Positions 1-9,256 are shown, counted from the stretch's first letter. The stretch: DNA of 64,000 nt from Acidocella facilis ATCC 35904 (GCF_000687875.1 NZ_JHYG01000001.1:124001-188000); one strand, 5' to 3'. Program-made: numbers and translations. Notes: a model not told the origin generated them from the letters alone.

Positions 1-1403
1 TGGCCACAACACGGATTGAACATGACGCGCTGGGCGACGTGGCGGTGCAAGCCGACCGGCTCTGGGGCGCGCAGACCGAGCGCAGCCTGGAGAATTTCAA
101 GATCGGCCGGTCGCGTTATGTGTGGGGGCGCGAGGTCATTCGCGGCTTTGGCATTCTGAAGAAAGCCTGCGCGCTGGCCAACCAGGCACTGGGGCAGCTG
201 CCGGAGGAAAAGGCGCAGCTGATCGTGCAGGCGGCGCAGGAGGTGATCGACGGCAAATGGGATGAGGAATTCCCGCTTGTGGTGTTCCAGACCGGCTCCG
301 GCACCCAGAGCAACATGAATGCCAATGAGGTGATCTCCAACCGCGCCATTCAGATTGCCGGCGGGGTGGTCGGCAGCAAAAAGCCGATCCACCCGAATGA
401 TGATGTCAATCACAGCCAGTCCTCCAACGACACTTTCCCGACCGTGATGCATATCGCCGCGGTGGAGGCCACCAAGGCGAAGCTGTTGCCGGCCATCGCC
501 CGGCTCTCGGATGTCTTCCGCGCCAAGGCGCTGGCTTATGGCGATGTGGTGATGACCGGGCGCACCCATCTGCAGGATGCCACCCCGGTGACGCTGGGCC
601 AGGTGATTTCCGGCTGGCAGGCGCAGCTGGATCAGGCCGCGGAGGGGATCGATCTCTCGCTGGCCGGGCTGTATGAGCTGGCGGTGGGCGGCACCGCGGT
701 GGGCACCGGGCTGAACGCGCATCCGAATTTCGGCGCCACGGCGGCCGCGTTTATTGCCGAGGAAACCGGCCACCCCTTCATCACCGCGCCCAACAAATTC
801 GCGGCCCTGTCCGCGCATGACGCGCTGGTGGCAGCCTCCGGCGCGGTGCGGGTGCTGGCGGGGGCGGCGATGAAGATTGCCAATGATGTGCGCTGGTATG
901 CCTCCGGCCCGCGCACCGGCATCGGCGAACTGCTGATCCCGGAAAACGAGCCCGGCTCCTCGATCATGCCCGGCAAGATCAACCCGACCCAGTGCGAGGC
1001 GCTGACCATGGTGGCGGTGCAGGTGTTCGGCAACGACCATGCCGTGGCTTTTGGCGGCTCGCAGGGGAATTTCCAGCTCAATGTCTATAAGCCGGTGATG
1101 CTCAGCAATCATCTCGACAGCGTGAATTTGCTGGCCGACGCGCTGGAGAGTTTTTGCGCCCATTGCGCCGAAGGCATCGAACCGGCGCGGGGTAAAATTG
1201 CGGAGAATTTGGCTGCCAATCTGATGCTGGTGACGGCTTTGAACCCGCATATCGGCTACTCGAAATCGGCTGAGATCGCGCTGAAGGCGCATCGGGAAGG
1301 GCTGACCTTGCGTGAGGCCGCCCTGGCCAGCGGAGCGCTGAGCGGCGCGCAGTTCGATGAATGGGTGAAACCCCAGGCGATGACCGCACCGCTGAGCGTT
1401 TAG
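1..1403 (+). CDS. fumC: Class II fumarate hydratase (5' end clipped by one base)
   Basis: Fumarase C interconverts fumarate and L-malate in the cytoplasmic TCA cycle as an iron-independent homotetramer. The reading frame is open from base 3 (codons for ATTRIEH), and bases 1-2 are TG, so the ATG begins one base before the window. This gives 467 residues, the usual FumC length. The catalytic His region [10 protein letters not shown] and the family signature loop [13 protein letters not shown] are both intact. The 'NPTQ' ending favours fumarase over aspartase, which usually has 'NPV'. A strong hairpin follows the stop, so it probably ends its own transcript. The GTG at 39 is an internal valine, not the start. 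Identification is very secure. Confidence 0.96.
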   Translation, partial: ATTRIEHDALGDVAVQADRLWGAQTERSLENFKIGRSRYVWGREVIRGFGILKKACALANQALGQLPEEKAQLIVQAAQEVIDGKWDEEFPLVVFQTGSGTQSNMNANEVISNRAIQIAGGVVGSKKPIHPNDDVNHSQSSNDTFPTVMHIAAVEATKAKLLPAIARLSDVFRAKALAYGDVVMTGRTHLQDATPVTLGQVISGWQAQLDQAAEGIDLSLAGLYELAVGGTAVGTGLNAHPNFGATAAAFIAEETGHPFITAPNKFAALSAHDALVAASGAVRVLAGAAMKIANDVRWYASGPRTGIGELLIPENEPGSSIMPGKINPTQCEALTMVAVQVFGNDHAVAFGGSQGNFQLNVYKPVMLSNHLDSVNLLADALESFCAHCAEGIEPARGKIAENLAANLMLVTALNPHIGYSKSAEIALKAHREGLTLREAALASGALSGAQFDEWVKPQAMTAPLSV

Positions 1404-1406
1404 AAC

Positions 1407-1442
1407 AACATGACCCTGACTGGACCCAGTCAGGGTCATGTT
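1407..1442 (+). terminator. Perfect hairpin downstream of fumC
   Basis: Bases 1407-1422 and 1427-1442 are perfect 16-base complementary arms with a 4-base loop, starting 4 bases after the fumC stop. No T-run follows, so it is a hairpin terminator or mRNA 3'-end protector rather than a textbook intrinsic terminator. A second weaker dyad (AGAGCGC ... GCGCTCT, about 1463-1502) lies between it and map. Confidence 0.7.
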
Positions 1443-1574
1443 GCTTGCCAAAACACAGAGCTAGAGCGCGCTGAGCGTTTACGGTCAGCCTGAAAGCGCT
1501 CTAAGCGCGAATTTTGCGGCGCGCGGGCGAGATGTGCTAGCAACCTTGCCCTGACCAATCGAGGATATTTGCTT

Positions 1575-2378
1575 ATGGATGGCGGTGCCGATTCACGCCG
1601 GATCACGATCTACAAACCGGAGGATTTCGCGCCGATGCGCGCGGCGGGCAAGCTCGCCGCCGAGACGCTGGATATGATCACCGAACATGTCGCCCCCGGT
1701 GTCACCACCGAGCATCTGAACACGCTGTGCCATGAGTTCATCCTCGCCCATAATGCGGTGCCGGCGCCGTTGAATTATCGCGGCTATCCGAAATCCATCT
1801 GCACCTCGATCAATCATGTCGTCTGTCACGGCATTCCGGGCGACCGGAAGCTGCTGGACGGGGATGTGCTGAATATCGACGTGACGGTGATCCTGGATGG
1901 CTGGTACGGCGATTCCAGCCGGATGTATGTGGCCGGCAATGCCAATACCCGCGCCAAACGCTTGATCGACGTGACCTATGAGGCGCTGATGCGCGGCATC
2001 GCGGCGGTGAAGCCGGGCGCGACCTTTGGCGATATCGGCTATGTGATCCAGCAATATGTCGAGGCGCAGCGTTTCTCGGTGGTGCGGGATTTCTGCGGCC
2101 ATGGCATTGGCCAGCGCTTCCACGAGCCGCCGAATGTGCTGCATTTCGGCAAGCGCGGGGAAGGGGCGGTGCTGAAGCCGGGCATGTTCTTTACCATCGA
2201 GCCGATGGTGAATATCGGCCGCCCGGATGTGAAGATCCTGGATGATGGCTGGACGGCGGTGACGCGCGACCGCTCGCTTTCGGCGCAGTTCGAACACATG
2301 ATCGGCGTCACCGAAACCGGCGCCGAAATCTTCACGGTCTCGCCAAAAGGCTACACCCGCCCGCCCTACGAGGCCTAA
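1575..2378 (+). CDS. map: Type I methionine aminopeptidase
   Basis: Removes the N-terminal methionine from nascent proteins in the cytoplasm using a dinuclear metal centre. The 267-residue protein has all five metal ligands of the M24A family: Asp102 and Asp113 (in IDVTVILDGWYGDSS), His176 (CGHGIGQ), Glu209 (FTIEPMV) and Glu240 (FEHMIGV). The ATG at 1575 is preferred over a TTG at 1569 because GAGG at 1561-1564 is correctly spaced for it. The length fits the family with a short N-terminal extension. It is monocistronic, and the stop is followed at once by repeat copy A, which separates it from convergent hpf. Confidence 0.95.
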   Translation: MDGGADSRRITIYKPEDFAPMRAAGKLAAETLDMITEHVAPGVTTEHLNTLCHEFILAHNAVPAPLNYRGYPKSICTSINHVVCHGIPGDRKLLDGDVLNIDVTVILDGWYGDSSRMYVAGNANTRAKRLIDVTYEALMRGIAAVKPGATFGDIGYVIQQYVEAQRFSVVRDFCGHGIGQRFHEPPNVLHFGKRGEGAVLKPGMFFTIEPMVNIGRPDVKILDDGWTAVTRDRSLSAQFEHMIGVTETGAEIFTVSPKGYTRPPYEA

Positions 2379-2382
2379 AAGA

Positions 2383-2487
2383 GCAAAAGTTTTTGGGGGG
2401 CGGAGGCGCCCAAGGTTCCAACGTCGCGCAGCGGCGTTGGAATGGCGCCGGAGGGGTGGGGGTGTTTTTCCAAAAACACCCCCACCT
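2383..2487. repeat. Intergenic hairpin repeat, copy A (two-hairpin form)
   Basis: Starts GCAAAAGTTTTTGG five bases after the map stop. It continues with a nested hairpin (GGCGCC at 2405-2410 with 2444-2449, enclosing TTCCAACG...CGTTGGAA at 2416-2442). It ends with a perfect 14-base-arm hairpin at 2456-2469/2472-2485 whose arms are G-rich/T-rich then A-rich/C-rich. It lies between convergent map and hpf, where it could terminate both. It has the same architecture as copies B and H but is inverted relative to them. Confidence 0.85.
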
Positions 2488-2495
2488 CTTACCCC

Positions 2496-3092
2496 TCAAC
2501 CATTCGGATCAATCCACCCAACATGGCCATCCCCGCGTCGATAAACGACGTTGAGCCCGCCAGTCTTGGAATTGCGGAACATCATCACCGGCTGAAAGGC
2601 CAGATCCATCTTCATCACCGCATCGCGCACGGTCAGCGTCTCGATGGTGGTGGTGTCCTCGGCGATGACGGTGGCGTGCAGCTCCATCTGCACCGCCTCA
2701 TGGCCGTTGGGGGGCGCCTCATGCTCCTCCTCCTCGTCCGGCTCATGCGCCAGCACATAGGCGCGGGCCATTTCCGGCTTGATCTTGCCGAGGTCGCGCT
2801 GATGCGCGGAGACCCGGCGCCGGTAGCGGCGCAGCCGCTTGGCGATATGCTCGGCCGCGTCCTCAAAGGCGGCGCGCGCATCCGCCGCCTCGCCCTCGCC
2901 GCGCACCGTGATGCCGCGGCCGGCATGAAGGTTGATGTCGCAAGTAAAGAAACTTCGGGCCTTGCTGAAGGTCACCTGTGCCTCAAGCGCGTGATCGAAA
3001 TATTTGGCGGTAATCGTGCCGAGTTGCTTGTCCACATGCACACGCAAAGCGTCGGACAGTTCAACTTGCTTGCCAGAGACCGTTAACTGCAT
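2496..3092 (-). CDS. hpf: Long-form ribosome hibernation-promoting factor
   Basis: Binds the 30S decoding region and, in the long form, dimerises 70S ribosomes into inactive 100S particles in stationary phase. The 198-residue protein has the N-terminal S30Ae/RaiA domain (MQLTVSGKQVELSDALR onward) and the C-terminal dimerisation domain ending in a GGLNVVYRRGDGHVGWI-type motif. The linker (about residues 105-125) is rich in Glu. ATG at 3092 is chosen over a GTG at 3143 because GGGAG lies just upstream and family alignments begin at MQL. It is downstream of rpoN on the same strand, a pairing conserved in proteobacteria. Confidence 0.93.
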   Translation of the reverse strand: MQLTVSGKQVELSDALRVHVDKQLGTITAKYFDHALEAQVTFSKARSFFTCDINLHAGRGITVRGEGEAADARAAFEDAAEHIAKRLRRYRRRVSAHQRDLGKIKPEMARAYVLAHEPDEEEEHEAPPNGHEAVQMELHATVIAEDTTTIETLTVRDAVMKMDLAFQPVMMFRNSKTGGLNVVYRRGDGHVGWIDPNG

Positions 3093-3132
3093 GGTCTTCT
3101 CCCGAACACAAACCGGCTCTGATTTCAGGCTG

Positions 3133-3157
3133 CCTGACGCCACTCTTTCGCGTCAGG
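3133..3157. terminator. Hairpin between rpoN and hpf
   Basis: CCTGACGC at 3133-3140 and GCGTCAGG at 3150-3157 are perfect 8-base arms around a 9-base loop, just after the rpoN stop. There is no T-run. It may attenuate read-through or set the relative levels of the rpoN and hpf messages. Confidence 0.5.
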
Positions 3158-3158
3158 A

Positions 3159-4658
3159 CTAGGCGGGCATTTTCTCCCGCTTACGCTGCGCCGAGCCGGG
3201 AATACGCAGCGCTTCCCTGTATTTGGCCACGGTCCTCCGTGCTATGTCTATGCCTTCTTTCTGTAATATTGATGCGATGGCGTCATCCGACAAAATATTT
3301 TTCGGACTCTCCTGGCCGATGATCTGCGCAACTCGATAACGAACGGTTTCCGCCGAGTGGGTTTCTCCATTCGCCCCCGCCAAAGCGGTGGTGAAAAAGA
3401 ATTTCAGCTCGAAAATCCCGCGCGGGGTGGCGATGGATTTGTTGGAGGTGACGCGCGAGACGGTGCTTTCATGCAACCCCAGCTCCACGGCGATGTCGCG
3501 CAGGGTCAAGGGGCGCAGATGCGAGATGCCGTGATGGAAAAACCCGTCCTGCCGGCGCACGATCTCGGCGGCGACGCGCAGGATGGTCTGGGCGCGGGAT
3601 TCCAGCGCCTTCACCAGCCAAGTCGCCCCTTGCAACTGCTCGGAGAGGAAGCTCTTGGTCTCCTTGTTGGCGGAGGCCAGGATGCGGGCATGAAAGCCGC
3701 GGCGGATGAGCAGGCGCGGCATCGTCTCCGGGTTGATTTCCAGCAGCCAGTCGCTGCCCTCCTCGTCGCGTACCGGGGCGGGGCGCATCAGCACGTCGGG
3801 GATCAGCGGGCGCAGCGGCTCGGACTCAAAGCGCGCGCCGGGTTTGGGGTCGAGGCGCTTCAGCTCGGCCACCATATCGGCGAGATCCGCCGCATCCACA
3901 CCGCACAGCTCCTGCAGCGCGCGCATCTCACGCTTTGCCAGCAGCGGCAGATGATCGAGCAGCGCCTGCATCGCCGGGTCCAGCCGGTTCAGCTCGGCCA
4001 GCTGTGCCGCGAGACATTCCGCCAGGCTGGTGGCGAAGACGCCGACCGGGTCGAAATGCATCATCACGGTGCGCACCGCTTCGAACCGGGACAGCTCCAC
4101 CCCCAGCGCGCCGGCCAGAGCCTCCGGCGTGTCGCCCAGCCGGCCAGCGGGATCGAGGGTCGCGATCATCATGCTGGCGATCAGCCGCTCCTCGCGGCCA
4201 GCGAAGGCCAGACGCGCCTGCTGCTCAAGATGTTCGCGCAGACAAAGGCGCTGAGCCCCCAGCGCGTCGATGGCGTTCCAGTCCTCATCGCCATCGCCAC
4301 CCAGGCGGCTGGCGCTATAGCCATCGGCGTTTGTGCCTGCGTCATAGACATTGCTGCTATCCATATCCAGCGGCGCCGATCCCGCTTCAGGCAGCATTCC
4401 GGCCAGTGTCAGGCTTGCTGTATCTTCGGGCAAATCGGCCGCTTGCGCTGCGGTGGGGGGCTCCAAGGCGGTGACCGTCTCGCCGCCATCATCTTGCTCA
4501 AGTAGCGGATTTTTAAGGAGTTCTTCCTCGATATAGGCGCTGACCTCGAGGTTGGTGAACTGCAGCAGCTGGATCGCCTGGCGCAATTGCGGGGTCATCA
4601 CCAGCGACTGAGACTGGCGTAAATCCAACCGCGGCGCGAAGGACGGAGCAAAAGCCAT
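3159..4658 (-). CDS. rpoN: RNA polymerase sigma-54 factor
   Basis: Alternative sigma factor for -24/-12 promoters that need AAA+ activators; in proteobacteria it controls nitrogen assimilation and other regulons. The protein has about 499 residues. Region I is glutamine-rich (LRQSQSLVMTPQLRQAIQLL, from about residue 13). An acidic variable region II (about residues 50-135) follows, then the core-binding domain, a helix-turn-helix around ESTVSRVTSNK, and the RpoN box ARRTVAKYREAL near the C-terminus. It sits between lptB and hpf in the order common in proteobacteria. The lptB terminator just upstream implies its own promoter in the 130-base gap. No -24/-12 target was confidently found in this window. 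Confidence 0.96.
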   Translation of the reverse strand: MAFAPSFAPRLDLRQSQSLVMTPQLRQAIQLLQFTNLEVSAYIEEELLKNPLLEQDDGGETVTALEPPTAAQAADLPEDTASLTLAGMLPEAGSAPLDMDSSNVYDAGTNADGYSASRLGGDGDEDWNAIDALGAQRLCLREHLEQQARLAFAGREERLIASMMIATLDPAGRLGDTPEALAGALGVELSRFEAVRTVMMHFDPVGVFATSLAECLAAQLAELNRLDPAMQALLDHLPLLAKREMRALQELCGVDAADLADMVAELKRLDPKPGARFESEPLRPLIPDVLMRPAPVRDEEGSDWLLEINPETMPRLLIRRGFHARILASANKETKSFLSEQLQGATWLVKALESRAQTILRVAAEIVRRQDGFFHHGISHLRPLTLRDIAVELGLHESTVSRVTSNKSIATPRGIFELKFFFTTALAGANGETHSAETVRYRVAQIIGQESPKNILSDDAIASILQKEGIDIARRTVAKYREALRIPGSAQRKREKMPA

Positions 4659-4757
4659 GCCAGAAACCTAGCGCGGTTTTCATCTTTGTCAAAGGGCGTT
4701 TGGCGCGAAACCTGCATGGTGCCGCGCAGCATTTCGGCGCGGCGGATTTGGCGCATG

Positions 4758-4781
4758 AAAAAGAGGGCCTGCGCCCCCTTT
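4758..4781 (-). terminator. Intrinsic terminator of lptCAB
   Basis: On the minus strand, AAAGGGGGC and GCCCTCTTT form a 9-bp stem with one mismatch and a 4-base loop, followed by further T residues. It lies 9 bases after the lptB stop (forward arms 4760-4768 and 4773-4781). This has the stem plus U-tract layout of an intrinsic terminator and uncouples rpoN from the lpt genes. Confidence 0.65.
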
Positions 4782-4789
4782 AAGCCAGC

Positions 4790-5566
4790 CTACAGGCTGA
4801 ATTTCTCGCCAAGATAGACCCGCCGCACATCCTCATGCGCCACCACCTGGTCGGGCGTGCCTTCCATCAGCACCTGGCCGTCATAGAGAATATAAGCGCG
4901 GTCGATGATCTCCAGCGTCTCGCGGACATTATGGTCGGTGATCAGCACGCCCAGGCCACGATGCTTCAGATGCGCGACCAGATCGCGGATCTCGCCCACC
5001 GCGATCGGGTCGATGCCGGCCAGCGGCTCATCGAGCAGGATATAGCTGGGGCCGGTGGCCAAAGCGCGGGCGATTTCCACGCGCCGGCGCTCACCGCCGG
5101 AGAGGGCCAGCGCCGGGGTGCGGCGCAGATGCGAGATGGAGAACTCCGCCAGCAGCTCGGTCAGCATCTCCTCGCGCTTGTCGGCATCCTGCTCGACCAT
5201 GTCGAGCGCGGCCATGATGTTCTGCTCGACATTCAGCCCGCGGAACACGCTGGCCTCCTGCGGCAGATAGCCGATGCCAAGGCGGGCGCGGCGATACATC
5301 GGCAGCCCGCCGATCTCGGCGCCATCCAGCGAGATGGTGCCGCTATCCGGGCCGATCAGCCCGACGATCATGTAGAAAGTGGTGGTCTTGCCCGCACCGT
5401 TGGGGCCGAGCAGCCCCACCGCCTCGCCGCGTTTCACCGACAGCGAGACATTGCGTACCACCGGGCGTTTCTTGAAGCGCTTGCCGAGGCCCTGCGCCAC
5501 CAGCCCGGTTTGCTCGCCCAGCGGGCCGGTTTGGCTCATCAAAGCCGTGTCGATCGTCATGCTCAT
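4790..5566 (-). CDS. lptB: LPS export ABC transporter ATP-binding protein
   Basis: ATPase of the LptB2FGC complex that extracts lipopolysaccharide from the inner membrane for transport across the periplasm. The 258-residue protein has Walker A GPNGAGKT (residues 54-61), signature LSGGERRRVEIARAL and Walker B YILLDEPLAGIDP, which is the LptB variant. The N-terminus is about 15-20 residues longer than in enteric LptB. Its ATG overlaps the lptA stop by 4 bases (ATGA), showing translational coupling. LptF and LptG are not in the window. Confidence 0.95.
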   Translation of the reverse strand: MSMTIDTALMSQTGPLGEQTGLVAQGLGKRFKKRPVVRNVSLSVKRGEAVGLLGPNGAGKTTTFYMIVGLIGPDSGTISLDGAEIGGLPMYRRARLGIGYLPQEASVFRGLNVEQNIMAALDMVEQDADKREEMLTELLAEFSISHLRRTPALALSGGERRRVEIARALATGPSYILLDEPLAGIDPIAVGEIRDLVAHLKHRGLGVLITDHNVRETLEIIDRAYILYDGQVLMEGTPDQVVAHEDVRRVYLGEKFSL

Positions 5567-6513
5567 TTGGTCTTGCCGGAATTGGGTAGCACCACGCCGG
5601 AGACATGCCCGCCCGGGCCGGCCAGCAAGGTGGCCACGCCGGTCTTCATGTTCACCAGGGCGTCCGCGCCCTCCAGCTCGTTCGGCCCATGGATGATATG
5701 CACATTGCCGCCCAGCCGCGCCTGCCCGGTGGGGGGCAGATAAATGCCGCGATCGCCGGTGGCGGTATCGGTGGTGGTCTTGATCACCACATGTCCGAAC
5801 GCTTCCACCTTCTGCAGATTGCCGGCCTGGCCCAGCGCATCGGGGCTGCTCGCTGCGACGGGTTTGGTGCCCGGCTTCGCGTTATCCGCCTGCGCCGCGA
5901 AATAGCCGACAATGACATCAGCGGCGATGGAGCGACCGTCATCGGCGACGATCAGCGCGTTGCCGCGCGCAATCGCCTTATGCTCGCCGGCGTAATATTC
6001 GATCGAATCCTTGGCGGTGACGGTGTCGTGCTGGGTGGTCAGTTTCAGATGCTGGCCAGTGAGCACCAGCACCTGCTGGGCCATGGAATAAACCGCGTGA
6101 TCGCCCCAGGCATTATCGGTGGGGGTATAGATATGGACGTTGCCAATTGCATCCAGCTCGGTCAGCTGGGCATTGCCCTGGTCCAGCCCGTCGGTGCCGC
6201 CATTGGCGCTGGTGGGCTGGGAAGCGGCGGCGGCTTGCGCTGGCGTGCCGGCCGGCGCAGTGGTGCCGCTCGCGGCCTTTTTCACATAATGCGCCACCAG
6301 CTGGTCGGCGGTGACGGTGACATCCCCGCGCACCGCCTTGGCATCGCCATTGGCGGTGACGGTCTGCGCATCCTGCGACCAGGTGATACCCTGCTGGGCG
6401 GTGATCTGAATCGGCACCGGCGCTGCCCCGGGTTGGCCACCCAGATTCAAATCCTGCGCATGGGCCGGCGCGGCGGCGAGGGCCGCGGCCGGCAGGAGAT
6501 AAATGAATTTCAT
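5563..6513 (-). CDS. lptA: LPS transport periplasmic protein LptA
   Basis: Periplasmic beta-jellyroll bridge that passes LPS from LptC to LptD. There is a signal peptide of about 19 residues ending in AHA. OstA/LptA-type strands follow (TANGDAKAVRGDVTVTADQL, later AIGNVHIYTPTDNAWGDHA and AFGHVVIKTTTDTATGDRG). At 316 residues it is much longer than enteric LptA (about 185). The extra length is an Ala/Pro/Thr-rich insert at about residues 82-110 and additional strand repeats. It overlaps lptC and lptB by 4 bases each. The family call is secure from context plus the LptA-type repeats. Confidence 0.88.
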   Translation of the reverse strand: MKFIYLLPAAALAAAPAHAQDLNLGGQPGAAPVPIQITAQQGITWSQDAQTVTANGDAKAVRGDVTVTADQLVAHYVKKAASGTTAPAGTPAQAAAASQPTSANGGTDGLDQGNAQLTELDAIGNVHIYTPTDNAWGDHAVYSMAQQVLVLTGQHLKLTTQHDTVTAKDSIEYYAGEHKAIARGNALIVADDGRSIAADVIVGYFAAQADNAKPGTKPVAASSPDALGQAGNLQKVEAFGHVVIKTTTDTATGDRGIYLPPTGQARLGGNVHIIHGPNELEGADALVNMKTGVATLLAGPGGHVSGVVLPNSGKTK

Positions 6514-7163
6514 TGAACCTGTGTGAGTGTCAGCGTCGCGGGACCATTGAAGGTGATTTTGCTGCCTCGCCCGGTCAAGGTAAAGCCCTTCTGCGCGTTC
6601 AGCGTGCCGAAAGGCCCGGTCACCTGCACCGGATCGGTGCTGGTTGCATCGCCGGCGTGCAGATCGATGGCGCTGCGCTGGGTGGTCACCACGGTACCGT
6701 CATTGCGATACAACGTCACACCGCCGCCCAGCTCCAGCCTGTCGCTTTTCTGGTGATAATCACCATTCGCCGATTTCAGCGACAGCCAGGAGCCGGATTT
6801 CAAGGTGATGTCCCCCTGCGGCGCGACGAGGGCGACATTATCGTCGCCCTGCTGCACGGCGCTGCTGGCGGTGACGGTGTAAGGCTGGCCCTGCTGGTCG
6901 CGGCCATGATAGGTCGCGCCTTGCATACGCGAGGCCTGGGTGCTGGCGCCGGCGGTCACATGATACGTGACGCGGTTGGCGCTGGAATGCCAGGAGGGCG
7001 CCAAGGCCAGCGCCACCAGCAACAGCAGAGCCGCCGCCGGCAAGGCGCGTTTGAGCAGCGTCACCCGCAGGCTGCGCTTGGTCAGTTTATCGGCGGCCGG
7101 TTGGCGCTGCCGGCGGATTTCATCCAGCACGGAATTGCGGGGCGCCTGCGGAATGTGATTCAT
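6510..7163 (-). CDS. lptC: LPS export ABC transporter periplasmic protein LptC
   Basis: Bitopic inner-membrane protein linking the LptBFG pump to LptA. The 217-residue protein has a basic cytoplasmic start, one membrane segment at about residues 36-52 (LPAAALLLLVALALAP) and a periplasmic LptC/YrbK domain. AAGGAG stands 7 bases before the ATG. The lptA start overlaps the stop by 4 bases. It is first in lptC-lptA-lptB, with rnd 228 bases upstream. Confidence 0.88.
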   Translation of the reverse strand: MNHIPQAPRNSVLDEIRRQRQPAADKLTKRSLRVTLLKRALPAAALLLLVALALAPSWHSSANRVTYHVTAGASTQASRMQGATYHGRDQQGQPYTVTASSAVQQGDDNVALVAPQGDITLKSGSWLSLKSANGDYHQKSDRLELGGGVTLYRNDGTVVTTQRSAIDLHAGDATSTDPVQVTGPFGTLNAQKGFTLTGRGSKITFNGPATLTLTQVQ

Positions 7164-7391
7164 GCGGTCTCCTTGCGCGAAGGAACCATGAAAACCATAA
7201 AGCGAGCCATGTCTCGATCCTGCCGCTCAAATAAGGCGGGAGCGGGGCAAATCTGCGCCCCGGCGATGCCCTTTGGCAAGGGCGTCGTGCATGCGTCGCC
7301 GCGAGGCCCGAAAATCGATCTCATTCTCTACGGTATGAACAGCGTCTCAACACCGGTCAACACGCGTTACGCAACTCTGTGTAACCTAACG
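7164..7391. other. Leader region between rnd and lptC
   Basis: This 228-base gap has no convincing gene. It holds a 9-bp hairpin (GATGCCCTT at 7265-7273, AAGGGCGTC at 7278-7286, one G-T pair) and a GTTAC/GTAAC dyad at about 7366-7384 just after the rnd stop. The lptCAB promoter is expected here, but no clear -10/-35 pair is visible. Confidence 0.4.
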
Positions 7392-8024
7392 TTAATGGCT
7401 GAAGAGATCGGGCTCCTGATAGCCCAGCAGGTCCAGCTGGGCCCGCGTCGGCAGGAAGCGATAGGCCGATTCGGCGAGGGCGAGGCGATTTTCGCGGACC
7501 AGCAGCGCGCGCAGCTTCTCCCAGATCAGGTGCAGATACAGCACGTCCGAGGCGGCATAGGTGAGCTGCTCGGCGGTCAGGCTGGTACTCCCCCAATCGC
7601 TGCTCTGCTGCTGCTTGGAAATATCCACCCCGGCGAGGTCCCGGCACAGCTCCTTCAGCCCATGCCGGTCGGTATAGGTGCGGACCAGCTTGGAGGCGAT
7701 CTTGGTGCAGATCACCGGGGCGGTGAGCACGCCAAACGCATTATAAAGGGCAGCGATATCGAACCGCCCGTAATGGAACAGCTTGGTGACCTCAGGATCG
7801 GCCAGCAAGGCTTTGAGATTGGGGCAATTCGCGCCTTGGCCGCCGAGCGATTCGGGGATGATCTGCACCAGATGCGCAATGCCGTCCCCGGCGCACAGCT
7901 GCACCAGGCAGAGTCGGTCGCGATGCGGGTTGAGCCCCATCGTCTCGGTATCGACGGCGACGAGCGGGCCGAGCGACAACCCGGCCGGCAGATCATGCTG
8001 GTGAAGCTGAATGCTGCTCGTCAT
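7392..8024 (-). CDS. rnd: Ribonuclease D-like 3'-5' exonuclease (short form)
   Basis: DEDDy-family exonuclease expected to trim the 3' ends of tRNA precursors and other small RNAs. The three Exo motifs are visible: VAVDTETMGL (Exo I), FHYGRFDIAAL (Exo II) and YAASDVLYL (Exo III, with the Tyr and Asp). At 210 residues it is only the catalytic domain. The two C-terminal HRDC domains of E. coli RNase D are absent, as in many alphaproteobacterial homologues. ATG at 8024 was chosen over a TTG at 8045; neither has a strong Shine-Dalgarno. It lies directly downstream of tRNA-Leu on the same strand. Confidence 0.85.
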   Translation of the reverse strand: MTSSIQLHQHDLPAGLSLGPLVAVDTETMGLNPHRDRLCLVQLCAGDGIAHLVQIIPESLGGQGANCPNLKALLADPEVTKLFHYGRFDIAALYNAFGVLTAPVICTKIASKLVRTYTDRHGLKELCRDLAGVDISKQQQSSDWGSTSLTAEQLTYAASDVLYLHLIWEKLRALLVRENRLALAESAYRFLPTRAQLDLLGYQEPDLFSH

Positions 8025-8068
8025 CGTCTTAACTTTGGTTTTCAATGTTTTGGAAAAACAGGAAAAAA

Positions 8069-8155
8069 TGGTGCCCAGGAGAGGACTCGAACCTCCACGC
8101 CCTTGCGAGCGCTAGCACCTGAAGCTAGTGCGTCTACCAATTCCGCCACCTGGGC
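8069..8155 (-). tRNA. tRNA-Leu(CAG)
   Basis: On the minus strand this 87-base tRNA begins GCCCAGG and ends CCTGGGC-A-CCA, so CCA is encoded. It contains GGCGGAATTGGTAGACGC (D arm of a class II tRNA), anticodon loop CTTCAGG with anticodon CAG, a long variable arm and GGTTCGAGTCC (T arm). It is 45 bases upstream of rnd. Confidence 0.97.
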
Positions 8156-8317
8156 TTGACCATTTTTTCAGGCTCGCTTCGCTTTCGTTCAGCTTGCCGT
8201 CCCGACACCGTGGCGTCGTGGGACGGGCGTTTAACTGTCCCGTCACATCACGTCAACTCGACTTGAGAGATTTTTTTCAAGCCTTACATTTGCAAGCAAC
8301 TCAACAAGGGGGATTTC

Positions 8318-9256
8318 ATGGGCGCGGCGCACGGAATTGCTACGGTTTTCGGGGCTTCAGGCTTTTTGGGCCGGCATATTGTGCAACGCCTGGCCGAGGC
8401 CGGGTACCGGGTGCGGGCGGCGGTGCGCGATGTTGAAGGCGCGAAATTCCTGAAACCGATGGGCGATGTCGGCCAGGTGGTGCCGCTTTACGCGCCAGTG
8501 AGTGACGAGGCCGCCTGCATGCGGGCGATCGAGGGCGCGCAGATCGTCATCAATCTCGCTGGCATATTGGCCGAATCGCGGACGGGCGATTTTGGCCGCA
8601 CCCATGCGCAAGGGGCCGGGCGGGTGGCGCGGCTGGCTTATGCGGCCGGGGCGCGGCTGGTGCATGTCTCGGCCATCGGGGCGAATCCGGCCAGCGCTTC
8701 CTCTTATGCGCGCAGCAAGGGCGAGGGTGAGCAGGCGGTGCGCGCCGCGCATCCGCGCGCGGCGATTTTGCGCCCTTCCATCGTGTTCGGGCCGCAGGAT
8801 GAGTTCTTCAACCGCTTCGCCAAGATGGCGGTGGTCTCGCCGATCCTGCCGATCGTCTATGGGGAGACGAAATTCCAGCCGGTTTTTGTCGGCGATGTCG
8901 CGGATGCGGCGATGCTCGCCCTCTACCCCCAGGCCGAGGGGCAGATTTTCGAGCTGGGCGGGCCGGAGCAGAAGAGCTTCCGGGCGCTGATGCGCCAGAT
9001 GCTGGATATCATCGACCGTGATTGCTGGATCTGGGACATGCCGGTGGGGCTGGCCCGGCTGATCGCCAGCCTGCCGATGGCCGGGCTGACCGGGGATCAG
9101 ATCATTTTGCTCGCCAGCGATAATGTCGTCGCTCCCGGGGCGCTTGGGTTCGAGACGCTGGGCATCGCGCCCAAGCGGCTGGATCTGATCCTGCCTGGCT
9201 ATCTGCAACGATATCGCGCCACAGGCCGCCGCCACGCTGATATTTTCAATTATTAG
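8318..9256 (+). CDS. NDUFA9-like NAD(P)-binding epimerase-fold protein
   Basis: Atypical short-chain dehydrogenase related to the NDUFA9/39-kDa accessory subunit of complex I. Bacterial homologues are often annotated 'complex I NDUFA9 subunit family protein', but their reaction is not established. The 312-residue protein has a dinucleotide-binding Rossmann motif VFGASGFLGRHIV (about residues 9-21), a conserved VHVSAIGANPAS-x-YARSKGEGE stretch where a Tyr and Lys occupy SDR-like positions, and LRPSIVFGPQDEFFNRFA, typical of this subfamily. AGGGGG precedes the ATG by 6 bases. It is monocistronic, with its stop codon inside the first dyad of the gltD upstream region. Confidence 0.8.
   Translation: MGAAHGIATVFGASGFLGRHIVQRLAEAGYRVRAAVRDVEGAKFLKPMGDVGQVVPLYAPVSDEAACMRAIEGAQIVINLAGILAESRTGDFGRTHAQGAGRVARLAYAAGARLVHVSAIGANPASASSYARSKGEGEQAVRAAHPRAAILRPSIVFGPQDEFFNRFAKMAVVSPILPIVYGETKFQPVFVGDVADAAMLALYPQAEGQIFELGGPEQKSFRALMRQMLDIIDRDCWIWDMPVGLARLIASLPMAGLTGDQIILLASDNVVAPGALGFETLGIAPKRLDLILPGYLQRYRATGRRHADIFNY

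Noticed and set aside
6513-8159. Plus-strand 548-codon frame across lptC and rnd
   Set aside because: It is antisense to two recognisable genes and also runs across the tRNA-Leu; no ribosome-binding site or domain was seen.
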